This document shows, one piece after another, positions 10,539-19,434 of a stretch of 64,000 nt of DNA; within the stretch, counting starts at the first letter, position 1, and every line of letters starts with the position of its first letter. A program made the position numbers and the translations under genes. This stretch comes from Frankia sp. QA3 (GTDB lineage Bacteria; Actinomycetota; Actinomycetes; Frankiales; Frankiaceae). The DNA lies in the NCBI RefSeq assembly GCF_000262465.1, contig NZ_CM001489.1:229384-293383 (forward strand). Reading direction: 5' to 3'. The notes under the pieces are model-generated. The model saw only the letters and a program-made list of their open reading frames with translations, had not been told where the DNA came from and did not search any database.

Positions 10539-11483
10539 GTGGCGGGCTGCATCGTGGTGGGAGTGGACGGGTCCAGGGACGCCGACGCGGCGCTGCGCTG
10601 GGCCGCCGGGCAGGCGTGGCTGCGTCGGGACCGCCTCGAGGCGATCCTCGCCTGGACCCCGGACGACTGCCCGCGCGAGGTGCTCGACCGCGCCTACGCG
10701 CCCGGTCCGCACACGATCGAGGGAACCGCCCTGGCGCTGCTGCGGGAGTGCGTCCAGCGGGCCCAGGACCCGCGCCGGCCGGTCCCTGTCACCGAGCGGG
10801 CCGTCTATGCCGACGCCGTCGAGGCGCTGCTGTCGGCGGGCGCGGGTGCGAACATGATCGTCGTCGGCTACCGGGGGGCCAGCCGGCTGCGCCGGTACCT
10901 GGTCGGGTCGGTCTCCGCGGCCTGCCTGCACCAGGCGACCCGGCCGGTCGTCGTCGTCCGGGCGGACGGCCGGACCGCCGAGGACGACGACAGCGGCCGG
11001 CCCGTGCTCGTCGGCGTGGACGGGTCGGCGGCGTCGCTGGCCGCGTTGCGCTGGGCCGCCGAGCAGGCGGCGCTGCACGCGGCGCCGCTGCGGGTCGTGC
11101 ACGCCTGGCAGCCCGCGCCGCTGCTGCACCCCGGTCACCGCGGCGCGCGCGACCGGGCGGCGCTCGAGCAGGCCGCGCACGCCGTCCTCGACGACTGTGT
11201 GACCAGGGGGTTGGCGAACAGGGGGCCGACGAACAGGGGGTTGGCGAACAGCGGGTTGGCGAACAGGGGGCCGGCGGACAGGACGGACGTCTCCCTCGAC
11301 ACTCGGCTGGCACTCGGCGGGCCGGCGCAGAGCCTGCTCGCCGCGGCCGCCGACGCCCGGCTGCTCGTGCTCGGCGCCCGTGGGCACGGCGGCTTCACCG
11401 GCCTGCTGCTGGGTTCGGTCGCGCATCAGTGCGTGCACCACGCGCGCTGCCCGGTCGCGGTCATCCCCGACCCCATCCGCTGA
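10539..11483 (+). CDS. Tandem-domain universal stress protein (UspA)
   Basis: 314 residues with two Usp domains. Domain 1 starts CIVVGVDGSRDADAALRWAA and ends MIVVGYRGASRLRRYLVGSV then RPVVVVR. Domain 2 starts PVLVGVDGSAASLAALRWAA and ends LLVLGARGHGGFTGLLLGSV then CPVAVIP. Both keep the G-x2-G-x9-G(S/T) ATP-binding pattern. A stretch encoding (G)LANRGPTN repeats (11205-11280, 15-bp units) is inserted in domain 2 between helix 2 and the next strand, in a loop. The start is a GTG; GGAGCTGGTC lies just upstream. Confidence 0.88.
   Translation: MAGCIVVGVDGSRDADAALRWAAGQAWLRRDRLEAILAWTPDDCPREVLDRAYAPGPHTIEGTALALLRECVQRAQDPRRPVPVTERAVYADAVEALLSAGAGANMIVVGYRGASRLRRYLVGSVSAACLHQATRPVVVVRADGRTAEDDDSGRPVLVGVDGSAASLAALRWAAEQAALHAAPLRVVHAWQPAPLLHPGHRGARDRAALEQAAHAVLDDCVTRGLANRGPTNRGLANSGLANRGPADRTDVSLDTRLALGGPAQSLLAAAADARLLVLGARGHGGFTGLLLGSVAHQCVHHARCPVAVIPDPIR
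11205..11281 (+). repeat. 15-bp tandem repeat inside the second Usp domain
   Basis: Five imperfect units of the type ggggttggcgaacag encode GLANR/GPTNR/GLANS. In-frame expansion of a surface loop; identical in style to the other host minisatellites. Confidence 0.8.
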
Positions 11484-11542
11484 GCGAGCCGTCTGGCAGC
11501 GCGGCGGCTCTGCGAGCGTCTGAGCCTTGAGGGATCGGAACG

Positions 11543-12523
11543 CTAGGAGACTCCGCCCGCGGTCCCCGCCTCGTCCGGGGCGATCCCCGCCGGGGCGGGC
11601 TCCCAGGAGACGACGCGGGCGTCGGGCGGGGACTTGCCGACCTCGGCGCGGGCGCGGCGGACGGCGGCGATCTCGGCGGTCAAGTCGGCCAGGCGGACCC
11701 GGCGCTGCGCCGGGCGGTTGACGGCGATGGTCGCGGCGGCGACGACGACGTTGACGAGGTCACCGCCGGCGAGGCCGTCCGACTCCCGGGCGAGGATCTC
11801 GCTGTCGACATCGTCGGCGCAGGGGAGTTCGTCGGGCAGCATGTGCCGCCACAGGCGCAGTCGTGTCTCCAGGTCCGGTAGCTCGAAGCGGACGTGCGCG
11901 AGGATGCGGCGGACAAACGCCGCGTCGTAGTTCTTCGGGTAGTTCGTTGTGAACACCACGACGCCGTCGAAGAGGTCCAGCTGGCGCAGCATCGTGGTGC
12001 GGGACATGTTGACCGCGTGGTCGGCGCTCTGCGTGACGTTGCTGAGCCGGCTACCCAGCAGCGCGTCGGCCTCGTCGAAGATGACCACCGCGCGGGCGTC
12101 CCGGGCGGCATCGAAGGCGGCCTCGATGTTCTTCGGGGTCTGCCCGACGTAACGTGACTCGATCTGCGCGTAGTTGACGTTGATGAACGGCCGGCCGGTC
12201 TGGTGCGCGATGGCCTCGGCGCACAGCGACTTGCCCGTGCCCGAGGGGCCGTAGAGGTTGATGGCGACGCCCCGGCGGTACGGGTCGATCTTCGCCAGGT
12301 TCCAGGTGACGAAGAGTGTCTCGTGGTTCTCGATGAGGCTCAGCACCGACAGCACCCGCTCGCGCACCACATCGGGCACGATCAGGTCCGCGAGCGCCCT
12401 TCTGGGTGTCTCGGGTGTGAAGGCGGGAGTGTTCCCGCCCCCGGATCCGTTCTCCGGCTGTCCGCCTCCCAAGGCGCCGTCCCCGGATCCGGGTGGCCGT
12501 TCCATGGCCCATCTGAGCGGCAT
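11543..12523 (-). CDS. AAA+ ATPase of a five-gene membrane-linked operon
   Basis: 326 residues, a single classical AAA domain: Walker A LYGPSGTGKSLCAEAIA (~residue 92), Walker B AVVIFDEADALLGS (~147), sensor-1 VVVFTTNYPKN and an Arg-finger candidate in FVRRILAHVRFELPD. The Gly/Pro-rich first 40 residues look flexible. It is the last gene of an operon (14573 to 11543) whose other four products are small; three of these have a membrane helix. Remodelling AAA proteins often act on membrane or polymeric partners, so the neighbours are probable substrates or adaptors. Function is unknown. It ends convergently with the UspA gene. Confidence 0.8.
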   Translation of the reverse strand: MPLRWAMERPPGSGDGALGGGQPENGSGGGNTPAFTPETPRRALADLIVPDVVRERVLSVLSLIENHETLFVTWNLAKIDPYRRGVAINLYGPSGTGKSLCAEAIAHQTGRPFINVNYAQIESRYVGQTPKNIEAAFDAARDARAVVIFDEADALLGSRLSNVTQSADHAVNMSRTTMLRQLDLFDGVVVFTTNYPKNYDAAFVRRILAHVRFELPDLETRLRLWRHMLPDELPCADDVDSEILARESDGLAGGDLVNVVVAAATIAVNRPAQRRVRLADLTAEIAAVRRARAEVGKSPPDARVVSWEPAPAGIAPDEAGTAGGVS

Positions 12524-12538
12524 CGGGCGTCCGTCCCT

Positions 12539-12859
12539 CTAGGCGAGATCGAGCAGGTCGAGGACCTGGGCGTGCCCACGGCGGTTCAGCTCGCTCAACA
12601 GCCCGCTGTCCTTGATCTGTTTCATCGAGTAGGTCTCGTCGAGGACGACGGTCGCCCGTGGTTGCCGCCTAGCCTTGATCCGCAGGGACGCCCGCACGCG
12701 GGAGCCGACCTTGTCGAGCCGGATCAGCACGTTCATCAACGCGCTGGCGGCGAGCCCGCGGTCCCGCAGCCAGGCGGCCACGGCGAGCTTGACGTCCCGG
12801 ATCAGCGCGACGGTGACGAGCGCGGCGAGCGCCGCCAGGATGCCGACGACGATAATCAT
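12539..12859 (-). CDS. Small single-pass membrane protein, AAA operon
   Basis: 106 residues. An N-terminal membrane helix (IIVVGILAALAALVTVALI) is followed by a basic region and a C-terminal part reading TVVLDETYSMKQIKDSGLLS and ELNRRGHAQVLDLLDLA. GGGGGAG precedes the ATG by 8 nt. No family recognised. It ends 15 bp before the AAA ATPase start. The C-terminus is short and polar-helical like its three upstream neighbours, which may be the ATPase contact. Confidence 0.7.
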   Translation of the reverse strand: MIIVVGILAALAALVTVALIRDVKLAVAAWLRDRGLAASALMNVLIRLDKVGSRVRASLRIKARRQPRATVVLDETYSMKQIKDSGLLSELNRRGHAQVLDLLDLA

Positions 12860-12897
12860 CTGTTGTCTCCCCCTGACGGGCCGCGCTCAGCGTGCCC

Positions 12898-13443
12898 TCA
12901 CTGCGGTGGCCGCCACCGGCGGTGGATCTTCTTCTCGCCGCTGCGCAGGTATTCGGCCCTGATCTCCTGGGGAACGTTCTCCCACGGCCGCTCGAGCGTG
13001 GCAGTGATCGTGTTGCCGTCGGTGTAGGCACAGCGGGCGACGACGTGGACCGGACTCGCGCCCTCGTCGAAGGTGAAGTCGACCTCCACATCGCCGACCA
13101 GCGCGCGCAGGCGGTCGGACGCCGCGGTCGGCGCCCCGCGCAGCACCGCCTCGCGCACGTCGTCGGCGCTGGTACCGACCCGCCGCGACCAGTCGTGTTG
13201 CAGCGCGTCGAGAACGAGTGCCGACAGGGGTGAGCCGGCCGGCGCCGAACGACGTCGCCAGAAAAGGAGGGCGACGGCGAGCGCCGCCGCAGCCGCCGCC
13301 GCCGTGAGAAGTCCCGCGGTCACCGCCTTCACCTTCTTCTCCGCGCCCCGCCGGATAGCCGGCGCCTTCTCCGAGATCCGTTCGACCGGCGCTCGCCGCG
13401 CGTCCTCGCGACCCACGGCCACCAGCTCTCCTGTCGGTGTCAT
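12898..13443 (-). CDS. Membrane-anchored protein with LPxE-like C-terminal motif, AAA operon
   Basis: 181 residues: a charged N-terminus, one membrane helix near residue 45-62 (AGLLTAAAAAAALAVALLFW), then a domain that ends ATLERPWENVPQEIRAEYLR SGEKKI. The W-E-x-V-P-x-E-(I/V)-R sequence recurs in the two upstream gene products (WEKLPEQVRERIL and EDLPQEVREQLL). AGGAGG lies 11 nt before the ATG. Not recognised as a known family. Confidence 0.7.
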   Translation of the reverse strand: MTPTGELVAVGREDARRAPVERISEKAPAIRRGAEKKVKAVTAGLLTAAAAAAALAVALLFWRRRSAPAGSPLSALVLDALQHDWSRRVGTSADDVREAVLRGAPTAASDRLRALVGDVEVDFTFDEGASPVHVVARCAYTDGNTITATLERPWENVPQEIRAEYLRSGEKKIHRRWRPPQ

Positions 13444-13485
13444 GACTGTGCAGGCCTCCTGCCCTGTTTTTCGGGTCCCGGCCGT

Positions 13486-13977
13486 CTATGTTTCCAGTCC
13501 GAGTTCACTGTCGCGAACCGCCGTCGCGTCGAAGGTATGGCTGGCCGTTCCCGTGCGTAGCAGCTGTTCGCGCACCTCCTGCGGCAGGTCCTCGTGGGAG
13601 ATGACCTGCTCGGTGACCACCCGCCGGATCGCCGGCTCCGTGTCGAAGGCGTCGAGCCCTTCCCGCACCCAGGAGGTTATGCGCACGACCCAGCGCGTGC
13701 TGTTCGACAGCCGCTCGATGTCAATCACCTGCTTGAGCAGCCACTGGCGCAGTTCCCACCAGGCCTTCTTGGTCGCCGCGAGGACCGGCGAGGCGACCTT
13801 GTCGACCGCGACGAACGCGGACCGGGTGGCCGAAGCCAGTTCCGGAAGATACTCCTCCACCCAGGGCAGGAAACTCTCCGTCGCCCAATGCAGCACCTTC
13901 GTCCAGGTGGTGATGAGAACGGCGGCGGCAACACCGGCGATGCCGATCAGCACCAGCCAGGCGAGCGGGATCGGCAT
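13486..13977 (-). CDS. Membrane-anchored protein with LPQEVR motif, AAA operon
   Basis: 163 residues. An N-terminal membrane helix (LAWLVLIGIAGVAAAVLITT) is followed by an amphipathic, Trp-rich middle region and a C-terminus containing HEDLPQEVREQLLRTG. The ATG at 13977 overlaps the stop of the upstream gene by 4 bp (ATGA), so translation is coupled. The conserved LP-x-E-(V/I)-R tail shared with its neighbours suggests a common binding partner, most simply the AAA ATPase. Function unknown. Confidence 0.72.
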   Translation of the reverse strand: MPIPLAWLVLIGIAGVAAAVLITTWTKVLHWATESFLPWVEEYLPELASATRSAFVAVDKVASPVLAATKKAWWELRQWLLKQVIDIERLSNSTRWVVRITSWVREGLDAFDTEPAIRRVVTEQVISHEDLPQEVREQLLRTGTASHTFDATAVRDSELGLET

Positions 13978-14573
13978 CACTTCGCTCCGGGGTAGAGGAC
14001 GAACACCACGTTCGGCTCGCCGTGTCCGAGAATCCGCTCGCGGACCTGCTCCGGCAGCTTCTCCCAGGGCAGTTCCTCCACGACCCGCCGGGAGCGCACG
14101 CCGGCTGGGCCGGCACCGAAGAAGATCTCGACCACCCGCTCGCCGCGCTGGTCCCGGCCCCGGTTGCCCTGTCCGGAATACGTGGCCGTCACCCGGACCA
14201 CCGCGGCCCGCAGCGCGGTCACGACGGCTGGGACGGGCTCCTCCAGGTTGGCGGTGATCACCGGATCCTCCTCCCCGAAGAGGCGCAGCAACGCCGGGTA
14301 CACCGACCGGACGTCGTGACCGGTGATCTGCGCGCACTGGTCCGCGATCAGCTCGTAGACGGCGATCTGCTCGGCCAGGTCGTCATCGTCGATCTGGCGA
14401 ACCACGGAGTCGAGCACCTGGCGAAGCCGGTCGACGCCGAACAGCGCGACCCGCAGCGCGGCCTCTTCTTTGCGCCCGCTCGTCCGCAGCTGTTTGAGCA
14501 GCAACTCTGCCCGATCGAGCTGCGGAAGAACCGCCAGCAGAATGTCGGACGACGAAACAGGACGATCGGTCAT
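13977..14573 (-). CDS. First gene of the AAA operon, soluble protein with LPEQVR motif
   Basis: 198 residues, no membrane helix. The N-terminal half is helical (DILLAVLPQLDRAELLLKQL, RVALFGVDRLRQVLDSVVRQ). The C-terminal half carries VVEELPWEKLPEQVRERILG then HGEPNVVFVLYPG, the same tail motif found in the next two genes. It overlaps the next gene by 4 bp. I do not recognise the family. The region upstream (14574-15006) contains the AT-rich tatatgatcacgtaagttac at 14636-14655, a candidate promoter zone. Confidence 0.72.
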   Translation of the reverse strand: MTDRPVSSSDILLAVLPQLDRAELLLKQLRTSGRKEEAALRVALFGVDRLRQVLDSVVRQIDDDDLAEQIAVYELIADQCAQITGHDVRSVYPALLRLFGEEDPVITANLEEPVPAVVTALRAAVVRVTATYSGQGNRGRDQRGERVVEIFFGAGPAGVRSRRVVEELPWEKLPEQVRERILGHGEPNVVFVLYPGAK

Positions 14574-15006
14574 GTGCTGCCCCCGTCCACGATGCCGTCC
14601 GCATCTCTGGACGTCATCGTGTCAGCCATTACCTTTATATGATCACGTAAGTTACTACATCGCCGGTGTCGAGTAGCGGCGGTACCGGCGGAAAGAACGG
14701 CGGTATCTGTCCGGGTGGTGGCGCCGCCTTCTGTGGCTCTGGTAGTTCCAAAGCTCCGATCCCTCGGTGGGGGATTTGGGGGGATTTTGACTGGGGCGCA
14801 AGTTTCTCGTTGCGGCTCGGCAATGTCCGCACGCTTGTGTGACGTCTCAATGTGGGCGGCCTCTTGCGTACTGCAGCCGCGGCGGCTCCGCCGTGTGAGC
14901 TGCGCCGTCGGAGCATCCTGACCGGGGTGCGCCGGCTTCCCGGCAGCCGGCGATCGGTCCGGGTCACCCCGGCGGGCGGGGCCGGTCGCGCAGCATCGGG
15001 GGCTGG
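14574..15006. other. Intergenic region, AAA operon promoter side
   Basis: 433 bp between the AAA operon (leftward) and the end of the MFS gene (also leftward). It is less GC-rich than its surroundings (tatatgatcacgtaagttac; ggggatttggggggattttg near 14770-14790). No gene is supported; short frames lack initiation sites. Confidence 0.45.
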
Positions 15007-16599
15007 TCAGCCGCCTGGTCGCGGCTCGGAGCCGACGGCTGAGGGCGTCCGGGAATCCCCTGGGGTGCCGCCGGCCGGGGCGGGGCCGGCGTGGCCCTGG
15101 GCGACGAAGTCCTTGCCGCGGATGAGGGTCAGCGCGCAGACCGCGCCCACGAGCGCGACGACCCCGGTGACGATGAGCAGGTCGTTGATCGCACCCGCGA
15201 AGCCGGCCCGGATCGCGCCGGCCAGCGGGCCGCGGGCGCTCGGGGGCGCGGCGGCGAAAAGCTGGTCGGTGTCGCCGCGACGCAGCGTGTCGGCGATCTG
15301 CCCACCCTGCCCGCGCAGCGCCGGGACCCCCCGCAGGGCACTGTTGACGCCGCTCTCCAACCGGGCCGCGAAGATCGAGCCGAGGGCGGCGATGCTGATC
15401 GCCATGCCGATCTGGCGGAACGTGGTGTTCGCGCCCGACGCCATGCCGGAACGCGCCGGCGGCACCACCCCGACGGCCGTCGAGGCCAGCGGCGGGTTCA
15501 CCAGCCCGCTGCCGATGCCCGCCAGGACGAAGCCCGGGATGAGGTGCGTCCAGGAGCTGCCCGCGTCCAGGCCGGACATGATCAGCAGGCCGACGCCGAC
15601 CAGGGCCAGACCGGGGCCGATGAGCCACCGCGCCGGCACCACGCTGCTCAGCCGCCCGGCCACCGTCGCGGCGACGAGGCTGCCCGCGCTCACGATCAGC
15701 AGCCGCACGCCCGACTCGAGCGCGGAGTAGCCCAGGTCGTTCTGCAGGTAGAGGACCAGGTAGACGAACATCGCGAACAGCGAGCCGTTCATCGCGACCG
15801 CCGCCACCGACCCGCCGAGGAACGTCGGGGTGCGCAGCAGGGACAGGTCGAACATCGGGTGCGCGACCGTGGTCTCCACGGCGACGAACGCGACGAGGAA
15901 CGCGATCCCCAGGCACAGGCTGACCACGACGCCGGTGTCCGACCAGGCCGTCTCGCCCGCCCGGATCAGGCCGTAGACCACACCGACCAGCCCGGCGGTG
16001 AGCACGGCGAAACCGGGCCAGTCGGGCCGGTGCGCCGCCGGCGGCCGGGACTCCTCGACCTTCCAGACCGTCAGGGCGACGGCGACGATCCCGATCGGCA
16101 CGTTGACCAGGAAGATGCCCCGCCAGCTGATCCCGCTGGTGATCAGGCCGCCGAGGATCGGCCCGAGTGACGTGGCGATGCCGGTGACCGCGCCCCACAC
16201 CCCGAAGGCGATCCCCCGGTCGCGGCCGCGGAAGCTGTGGGCGAGCAGCGCCAGCGACGTCGCGAACAGCACGGCGCCGCCCACGCCCTGCACACCCCGC
16301 GAGATGATCAGCATGATCGCCGACTGCGAGAGCCCACACAGCAGCGACCCCGCCGTGAAGATCGTGAACCCGATGGTGAACAGCAGGCGGCGCCCGTAGA
16401 GGTCGGCGAGCGAGCCGGCCGTCAGCAGCAGCGCCGCCAGGGTCAGGGCGTAGGCGTCGATGACCCACTGGACGTCGGCGAAGCCGGCGTCGAGGCCGCT
16501 CTGGATCTCCGGCAGCGCGACGATCACGATCGTGACGTCGAGCAGCAGCATGAACGTGGCGCCGCAGACGACCAGCAGCGTCCACCACTTCCGATCCAT
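15007..16599 (-). CDS. DHA2-family (14-TMS) MFS drug exporter
   Basis: 530 residues with about 14 membrane helices. Motif A-like LADLYGRRLLFTIGFTIF, motif C region GIATSLGPILGGLITSGISW then RGIFLVNVPIGIVAVAL, and TTFRQIGMAISIAALGSIF are typical of EmrB/QacA proteins, which export hydrophobic compounds using the proton gradient. The last 40 residues are a Gly/Pro tail. Its promoter faces a TetR gene at 17064 across an intergenic region with paired operators, so it is probably repressed by that TetR. Confidence 0.9.
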   Translation of the reverse strand: MDRKWWTLLVVCGATFMLLLDVTIVIVALPEIQSGLDAGFADVQWVIDAYALTLAALLLTAGSLADLYGRRLLFTIGFTIFTAGSLLCGLSQSAIMLIISRGVQGVGGAVLFATSLALLAHSFRGRDRGIAFGVWGAVTGIATSLGPILGGLITSGISWRGIFLVNVPIGIVAVALTVWKVEESRPPAAHRPDWPGFAVLTAGLVGVVYGLIRAGETAWSDTGVVVSLCLGIAFLVAFVAVETTVAHPMFDLSLLRTPTFLGGSVAAVAMNGSLFAMFVYLVLYLQNDLGYSALESGVRLLIVSAGSLVAATVAGRLSSVVPARWLIGPGLALVGVGLLIMSGLDAGSSWTHLIPGFVLAGIGSGLVNPPLASTAVGVVPPARSGMASGANTTFRQIGMAISIAALGSIFAARLESGVNSALRGVPALRGQGGQIADTLRRGDTDQLFAAAPPSARGPLAGAIRAGFAGAINDLLIVTGVVALVGAVCALTLIRGKDFVAQGHAGPAPAGGTPGDSRTPSAVGSEPRPGG

Positions 16600-16615
16600 G
16601 GTTCTCCCTGGTTGC

Positions 16616-16700
16616 CGAGTGCGTCGGTTTGTCGAGTGCGTCGGTTTGCTGGGCGCGTCGGTTTGCTGGGCGCGGCGGTCTGCCGGGTGCGTCGGTGCCG
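16616..16700. repeat. 17-18-bp imperfect tandem repeat upstream of the MFS gene
   Basis: About five degenerate units of gcgtcggtttg(c/t)cggg(t/c) lie between the MFS start codon and its presumed promoter, so they would be in the 5' leader. No gene is visible in them. Confidence 0.7.
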
Positions 16701-16847
16701 GTGCGGCGTCCCGGGCCGCCGGGACGGCCGGCGTGCCCGCGAACGCCAGGCGGTGATTGTCTGACGTTTCGCGACGGTCTGGGGTGACGTGGCGACGCCG
16801 CGCCTTCTCCGCACAGGGCGGCGCCGAAGTCGGCGGCTGGTTGAAGC

Positions 16848-16912
16848 CACGGCTGGTGTTGAAGCCGCAGCTGGTGTTGAAGCCGCAGCTGGTGTTGAAG
16901 CCGCAGCCGGTG
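16848..16912. repeat. 18-bp tandem repeat
   Basis: Four near-identical copies of ctggtgttgaagccgcag. It lies in the intergenic region between the MFS exporter and its TetR. In one frame it encodes GVEAAA; I see no gene around it. Confidence 0.85.
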
Positions 16913-16986
16913 AGGTCCGCGGCTGGTGCATGTCCTTCCCGGGCCCGGGCGGAACGGGTGCGTCGCCGGGAGAAGCGTACGAACCG

Positions 16987-17022
16987 ACTGACCGTCAGTC
17001 AATCGACTGACTGACGGTCAGT
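16987..17022. promoter_or_regulatory. Paired TetR operator
   Basis: actgaccgtcagt (16987-16999) and its inverse complement actgacggtcagt (17010-17022) each form a near-perfect palindrome with GAC/GTC arms. They lie 42 bp before the TetR ATG and far upstream of the MFS start, as expected for a shared divergent operator. Confidence 0.75.
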
Positions 17023-17063
17023 CGGCATTCGTATCATGGGCTGCGTGGAATGGAGGTGGGTCG

Positions 17064-17762
17064 ATGCCCAGAACCAAACCGGCCGACGAGCGGCGGGCGG
17101 ACCTGCTGGCCGCGGGGGCCGAGATGTTCATGGCCAAGGGCGTCGCGGCGACCACCCTCGATGACATCACCCGGCGGGCCGGGGTCTCGAAGGGCCTGTT
17201 CTACCAGTACTTCCCCTCGAAGGAGGGGCTGGTCTTCGCGCTCCAGGAGAAGTACGCGATCGAGTTCGCCGCGCACGTCACCGCCGCGGCGGCCGAGCGG
17301 CCGGACTGGCCGGGCAAGCTCGACGCGGCGGTTCTCGTCTGCTTCGAGCATTTCCGGGTGGAGGAGGGGCTGCAGGACGTGCTGTTCGCCCATCTGCCGG
17401 GCGAGTCCGCCCAGCTGCGGGAGGGCGCCGGGGTGGTGGACCCCGGCCATCATGCCGCCCACCATCGCCTCGTCGAGGCGATCGCCGCCCTGCTCGCCGC
17501 CGGCGTCGCCGCGGGCGCGTACCGGGTCGACGACGTGGAGGCGACCGCGGTGCTGTTCTTCACCGCGATGCACGCCTTCGACAAGGCGTTCCGCCACGAC
17601 TACGAGCTGACCGACGACCGCCTGCTCCAGGCGACCCAGCGGCTCGTCCGCGGCGCAGCCGGCTTGACCGAGGCGTTTTCCCCGGCCGTCGGGACCGGCG
17701 CCGTCGGGACCGGCCCCGCGGCACGGGCCGATCCGCCCGTGACCACCACGTCCCTCGGCTGA
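17064..17762 (+). CDS. TetR family regulator of the MFS exporter
   Basis: 232 residues. Standard TetR HTH at residues 8-55 (RADLLAAGAEMFMAKGVAAT, then DITRRAGVSKGLFYQYFPSK). The ligand domain is normal in length and is followed by a Gly/Thr/Pro tail. GGAGGTGGG precedes the ATG. It is divergent from the DHA2 exporter and separated by paired operators, so a drug-responsive repressor is the likely role. Confidence 0.87.
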   Translation: MPRTKPADERRADLLAAGAEMFMAKGVAATTLDDITRRAGVSKGLFYQYFPSKEGLVFALQEKYAIEFAAHVTAAAAERPDWPGKLDAAVLVCFEHFRVEEGLQDVLFAHLPGESAQLREGAGVVDPGHHAAHHRLVEAIAALLAAGVAAGAYRVDDVEATAVLFFTAMHAFDKAFRHDYELTDDRLLQATQRLVRGAAGLTEAFSPAVGTGAVGTGPAARADPPVTTTSLG

Positions 17763-17785
17763 CCTACGCACCCGTCGTCGGCGGG

Positions 17786-18178
17786 TCAGGGCGGCCCCGG
17801 CGGGCGGGACTGGTCGCGCAGGCGTTCCAGCACCCGCCGGTCGCGCTTGGTCGGCCGCCCCGCGCCCCGGTCGCGCACGGCCACCGCCGGGGTCGGATCG
17901 CGCAGCACCGGGGGGCTGTGATCGACGAAGCACTCGGCCGCCACGGGCGCCCCGACCCGATTCCGCAGCACCTTCGTGATCACGACGATCCGCTCCCGCC
18001 CGCCCAGCCGGACCCGGATCTCGTCGCCCGCACGGACCAGGTGCGCGGGTTTGATCCGTTCGCCGTTGAGCCGGACGTGCCCGGCCCGGCAGGCCTCCGT
18101 CGCCTGCGAGCGCGTCTTGACCAGCCGCACGCACCAGATCCACGTGTCGGCCCGGACGGAGTCCTCCGGCGGCGTCAT
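17786..18178 (-). CDS. S4-domain RNA-binding protein (Hsp15/HslR type)
   Basis: 130 residues. The S4 domain reads RADTWIWCVRLVKTRSQATE, then ACRAGHVRLNGERIKPAHLV and RAGDEIRVRLGGRERIVVI, as in heat-shock protein 15, which binds stalled 50S subunits. A basic tail (GRPTKRDRRVLERLRDQ) follows, also typical. The ATG at 18178 touches the left end of the IS605 element: its cat is the very sequence after which the element is inserted. The native leader and promoter are therefore displaced by ~1.35 kb. Confidence 0.85.
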   Translation of the reverse strand: MTPPEDSVRADTWIWCVRLVKTRSQATEACRAGHVRLNGERIKPAHLVRAGDEIRVRLGGRERIVVITKVLRNRVGAPVAAECFVDHSPPVLRDPTPAVAVRDRGAGRPTKRDRRVLERLRDQSRPPGPP

Positions 18179-18279
18179 CGGGAACCGCCGTGGAGATCCC
18201 GTCCTCCAGGGCGGGGAGGAAACGGCGAAGCGGAACGCAACATGGGCGGACAACCCCTCACACGGCAAGGCCGTAGAAC

Positions 18280-19434
18280 GTGAGCCTGGCGCGGGCGGAG
18301 GCGGTGAAGCGGGCGTACCGCTACCGCTTCTACCCGACCTCTGTCCAGGTCGACGAACTGAACCGGACGTTCGGATACGTCCGGCTCGTCTACAACAAGG
18401 CCCTCGAAGAACGCACCCGGGCCTGGTACGGCGAGCAGCGCCGCGTGACCTATGTCGAGACGTCGGCCATGTTGACCGACTGGAAGAAAACCAAGGGTCT
18501 GGACTTCCTGCCCGAGGTGTCGTCGGTGCCGCTCCAGCAGGCCCTGCGGCATCTCCAGGTCGCGTTCACGAACTTCTGGGCGAAGCGTGCGGGCTACCCG
18601 ACCTTCAAGTCGAAGCGGAAGTCCCGGCCGTCCGCCGAATACACCTGGTCGGCGTTCCGTTGGAAGGATGGCCGGCTCATCTTGGCGACGATGTCCGAGC
18701 CGCTGGCCATCGCCTGGTTTCGTCCGCTGCCCGACGGCGCGGAGCCGTCGACGGTGATTGTGTCCCGCGATCCGGCGGGCCGCTGGCATGTGTCGATCCT
18801 CGCCGAGACTGTGGTCAGCGAGTTGCCACCGGTCGACGCCCAGGTGGGTGTGGACGCGGGCCTGGCAGCGTTGCTGACCTTCTCGGACGGCGAGAAGGTC
18901 AGCAATCCGAGGCACGAGCGCCGAGACCGGGTGATGCTGGCCCGGGCGCAGCGGGAGCCGTCCCGGAAGGAGAAAGGTTCGAAGAACAGGGCCAAGGCCC
19001 GGGTCAAGGTCGCCCGTATCCACGCGAGGATCGCGGACCGGCGGCGCGACGGTCTGCACAAGGTCACCACTCGACTCGTTCGCGAGAACCAAACGATCGT
19101 GATCGAGGATCTCGCCGTCCGTAACATGATCCGTAACCACGGTCTTGCCCGAGCTATCTCGGACGCGGCTTGGGGCGAACTGCGCCGGATGCTGGAGTAC
19201 AAGGTCGGCTGGTACGGCCGGGACCTGGTTGTGATCGACCGGTTCTTCCCGTCGTCCCAGACCTGTTCGGCCTGCGGGAAAATCGACGGGCCCAAGCCGC
19301 TCGACGTCCGGGAGTGGACGTGCCGCCAGTGCGGCGTGCGCCACGACCGGGACGTCAACGCGGCGAAGATGATCCCGGCGGCCGGGCTGGCGGTTGCTGC
19401 CTGTGGAGATGGAGTAAGACCGGACCAGCGGTAG
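18280..19434 (+). CDS. tnpB: TnpB RNA-guided nuclease (OrfB_IS605), intact
   Basis: 384 residues. N-terminal HTH_OrfB_IS605 domain (AYRYRFYPTSVQVDELNRTF), then the RuvC nuclease with Asp192 in VGVDAG, Glu276 in IVIEDLAV and Asp358 in DRDVNAA. The zinc finger is formed by Cys329, Cys332, Cys348 and Cys351 (CSACG...CRQCG). All catalytic residues are present, so it may be active as a guide-RNA-directed nuclease that helps retain the element. The start is a GTG; the guide RNA should extend into the right-end hairpin at 19505-19524. Confidence 0.9.
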   Translation: MSLARAEAVKRAYRYRFYPTSVQVDELNRTFGYVRLVYNKALEERTRAWYGEQRRVTYVETSAMLTDWKKTKGLDFLPEVSSVPLQQALRHLQVAFTNFWAKRAGYPTFKSKRKSRPSAEYTWSAFRWKDGRLILATMSEPLAIAWFRPLPDGAEPSTVIVSRDPAGRWHVSILAETVVSELPPVDAQVGVDAGLAALLTFSDGEKVSNPRHERRDRVMLARAQREPSRKEKGSKNRAKARVKVARIHARIADRRRDGLHKVTTRLVRENQTIVIEDLAVRNMIRNHGLARAISDAAWGELRRMLEYKVGWYGRDLVVIDRFFPSSQTCSACGKIDGPKPLDVREWTCRQCGVRHDRDVNAAKMIPAAGLAVAACGDGVRPDQR

